Below are positions 62,238 through 64,000 of a DNA stretch of 64,000 nucleotides, piece by piece. The notes beneath the pieces are model-generated. The model ran no database searches. It was not told where the DNA came from and saw nothing but the letters and a program-made list of their open reading frames with translations. The stretch is taken from assembly GCF_964204865.1 (NCBI RefSeq), contig NC_135254.1, positions 1,741,001-1,805,000 of the forward strand, in the 5' to 3' direction. Made by a program: the position numbers and the translations under genes. Position 1 is the first letter of the stretch. Every line of letters begins with the position of its first letter. The stretch is from Styela clava (lineage: Eukaryota > Chordata > Ascidiacea > Stolidobranchia > Styelidae).

Positions 62238-63129
62238 AACCAGCTCAAACCCTGACAGAACTCCGTTGACGGACTGAATGATATAAACGACAAAGAGTTC
62301 TCACTTTTTATTACTTACTTATATATATTATTCTTTTACTAATATTAACCGTATAACCCATGCTTTGAATTAGTCGCCTTGTCTATTGAACTTTTTGCTC
62401 AGAAAAAAAAATTCATAGCTGTCTCCATGTGATTTCTGTATATAACCGAAAATAATAATAAATATTGATTCGATCATTTGTGAGTTTGTTACTACTTTGT
62501 CAATTCATGGGAATCTACCAGAAAAGGAAATGAACCGTAAAACAGAAAATTACTCGTGTATGTATGCGTGTGAAATGACCACGCCTACCATATCTTGGGT
62601 TAGGGCAGGTATATTAAGATGGTTACAGGCACAAAAAGTTGGTCATTGGTTTTATGAAAAGCGTTGTTCGTTTTGCACAAGCTAGCGGTTGGGGCATTGG
62701 AACGTCCTAGGCATGGATAAAAAATTGGACTTAGGTATAGACTTTGCAAAGCAAGGGATTGGAATTACTCGCACATACTAGATTAAATTAAAAATTTGTT
62801 TCGCAGGCTGCACACCATTCAAAAGTGGCGCTTCTCCGCGGGTCGAACAAGTTTTTTCTTCCTGGCTGCCGAGAAGAACAGCCGGTAGTAATGGCTGACA
62901 TAAATATTTCGAAGGCAAAAGTGGGCGGTAAAACACTTCATTAGACCGGATCCCTCTTGCGGTTCGTAATTTCGACGACCTAGTTTATTCAATATGCCCG
63001 ACATACAACTAAGAACACTCACAGTTAACGAATAAATTTTTTGTCTCGTAAGTCGGCAAACGCTATAGCATATGTCGTAAAAGATTTATGAGTACGAGTC
63101 TTTCGGGCAAAAAAATCTCATTTTTTAAC
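62238..63129. other. 3' flank of gene 8 and spacer
   Basis: The standard 3' flank to about 62615 jumps directly into spacer otherwise found near 24540 and 42610, so the unit is shortened by several kilobases. No gene recognised. Confidence 0.5.
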
Positions 63130-63440
63130 AATTTTTGAAGATGTTCAATGAATGCCTTATTATATACAGTATTTAGATATACCACAATGCATTGCCGTAA
63201 AACAGAACATACTAACGCACAGGGTAATAGGGTGCAACAAAAATATTCTGTTCTTTAGTTTATTTCATATATACCACAGGAAGTGACGTCAAACAAAACA
63301 CCACACGCGAATAAAAACTGCTTTCAACTTCACAAATATAATAAGTGAATGCAGTTTGGATGCTGCGTCATACGGGTGTTTTTATGTTTCATTTTCAGAT
63401 ACAGCACAGATAACATACATCACTGTCTGTTTTGAATTTG
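63130..63440 (+). repeat. Upstream cassette copy 13
   Basis: CAGGAAGTGACGTCA at 63277-63291. Nearly identical to copy 1 from 63274 on, including loss of the right part. Confidence 0.6.
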
Positions 63441-63508
63441 TATATTAATAAGATCAAGAAAGTCGAGAAAGGTCCAAAAATACATCATCCTGAAACCAAC
63501 GAAGAGCT

Positions 63509-63515
63509 TATAAAA
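63509..63515 (+). promoter_or_regulatory. TATA box of gene 9
   Basis: TATAAAA 93-99 bases before the ATG. Confidence 0.5.
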
Positions 63516-63607
63516 TAAGCAACTTATAGTACCTTCGGATATTTTTACAAATATTTAGTTTATAGATAAGCATTTAGTTGCGTCATCAAAGCTTTCTGGT
63601 AGCAAAC

Positions 63608-63880
63608 ATGGACTTTGTCAAAATTATTCTGTTTATCTCTCTCATCTGTGGCTTGGTTGGGGAGCCCAAAGTACCAGGTAAGGTTTGCTAAAATACCGAA
63701 TAGCAGGCAATCTTTGCCTAAATCCGGTACCAAGAATTCTAAAATATAAGAGTGTAGCAACGCCTATAATCCTGGAACATGTTATCGATGAATTGATCTC
63801 AAATATATCCCATTTTGACAGCTGGATTCTGCGTTTCCAAGATCGTGAATTGTAAACTCGTACAAGTTGGAGATTTCAAG
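63608..63880 (+). CDS. C-type lectin-like gene 9 (type A), first two exons only
   Basis: Exons 63608-63677 and 63822-63880; the window ends in intron 2. The signal peptide is the standard MDFVK form with GEPKVPG. In the module Cys27 is kept, Cys42 is Phe as in gene 1 (GDFK), and Trp34 has become Cys (VNCKLV), so a second cysteine is present at a new place. The flanks are almost the same as gene 1, but intron 1 lacks about 20 bases after the donor. Confidence 0.75.
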
Positions 63881-64000
63881 GTGAAATGAAATTACTATTA
63901 TCGTCAGGTGTTTTCACTTTGATTCTGAGCTGAGCTTTGGATAGCAGTCACTGTTAAGTATAAAGTTACTATTTTTATCAGGTGTTTACACACTTTGTCT

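Noticed and set aside
1-63440. Cassettes as a CRISPR-like or satellite array
   Set aside because: Copies are kilobases apart with unrelated spacing, in an intron-bearing animal sequence.

Overview
The window is AT-rich animal DNA. Its genes have short GT-AG introns, TATA-type promoters and AATAAA signals, and the spacers are full of transposon relics. The species cannot be read from sequence alone. A marine invertebrate, perhaps a tunicate, is a low-confidence guess from the compact introns and abundant hAT elements.

The core is a head-to-tail array, all on the + strand, of eight complete six-exon genes plus the first two exons of a ninth. They start at 337, 6846, 17401, 27524, 34812, 44881, 52564, 60240 and 63608. 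Each encodes a secreted protein of 202-204 residues: signal peptide, a short module usually with two cysteines, a charged helical neck, and a C-type lectin-like domain (CTLD) split over two exons. The CTLD keeps the outer cysteines but lacks the inner disulfide pair, and its usual calcium/sugar motifs are altered. Type A genes (1, 3, 5, 7, 9) alternate with type B (2, 4, 6) or B-like (8) genes, so the array probably grew by copying two-gene units. Genes 6 and 8 look like recombinants. Gene 1 has lost a splice donor.

The clearest duplication pairs about 4563-24080 with 25425-41650. Each copy carries a LINE fragment, a B gene with a hAT MITE in its 3' UTR, a poly-G tract, a second MITE, an A gene and a 2.1-2.2 kb hAT transposon. 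The first copy also holds a 3171 bp BED-finger hAT with a perfect 8 bp target duplication, inserted after the duplication.

The spacers hold thirteen copies of a cassette whose centre reads CAGGAAGTGACGTCA (an ETS-CRE type composite site) or a point variant. They also hold several hAT, mariner-like and unclassified MITEs, a LINE that keeps ORF1 and endonuclease but no reverse transcriptase, and a single-copy block (43190-43985) with a coding-like exon of unknown origin on the minus strand. No tRNA, rRNA or CRISPR was found.
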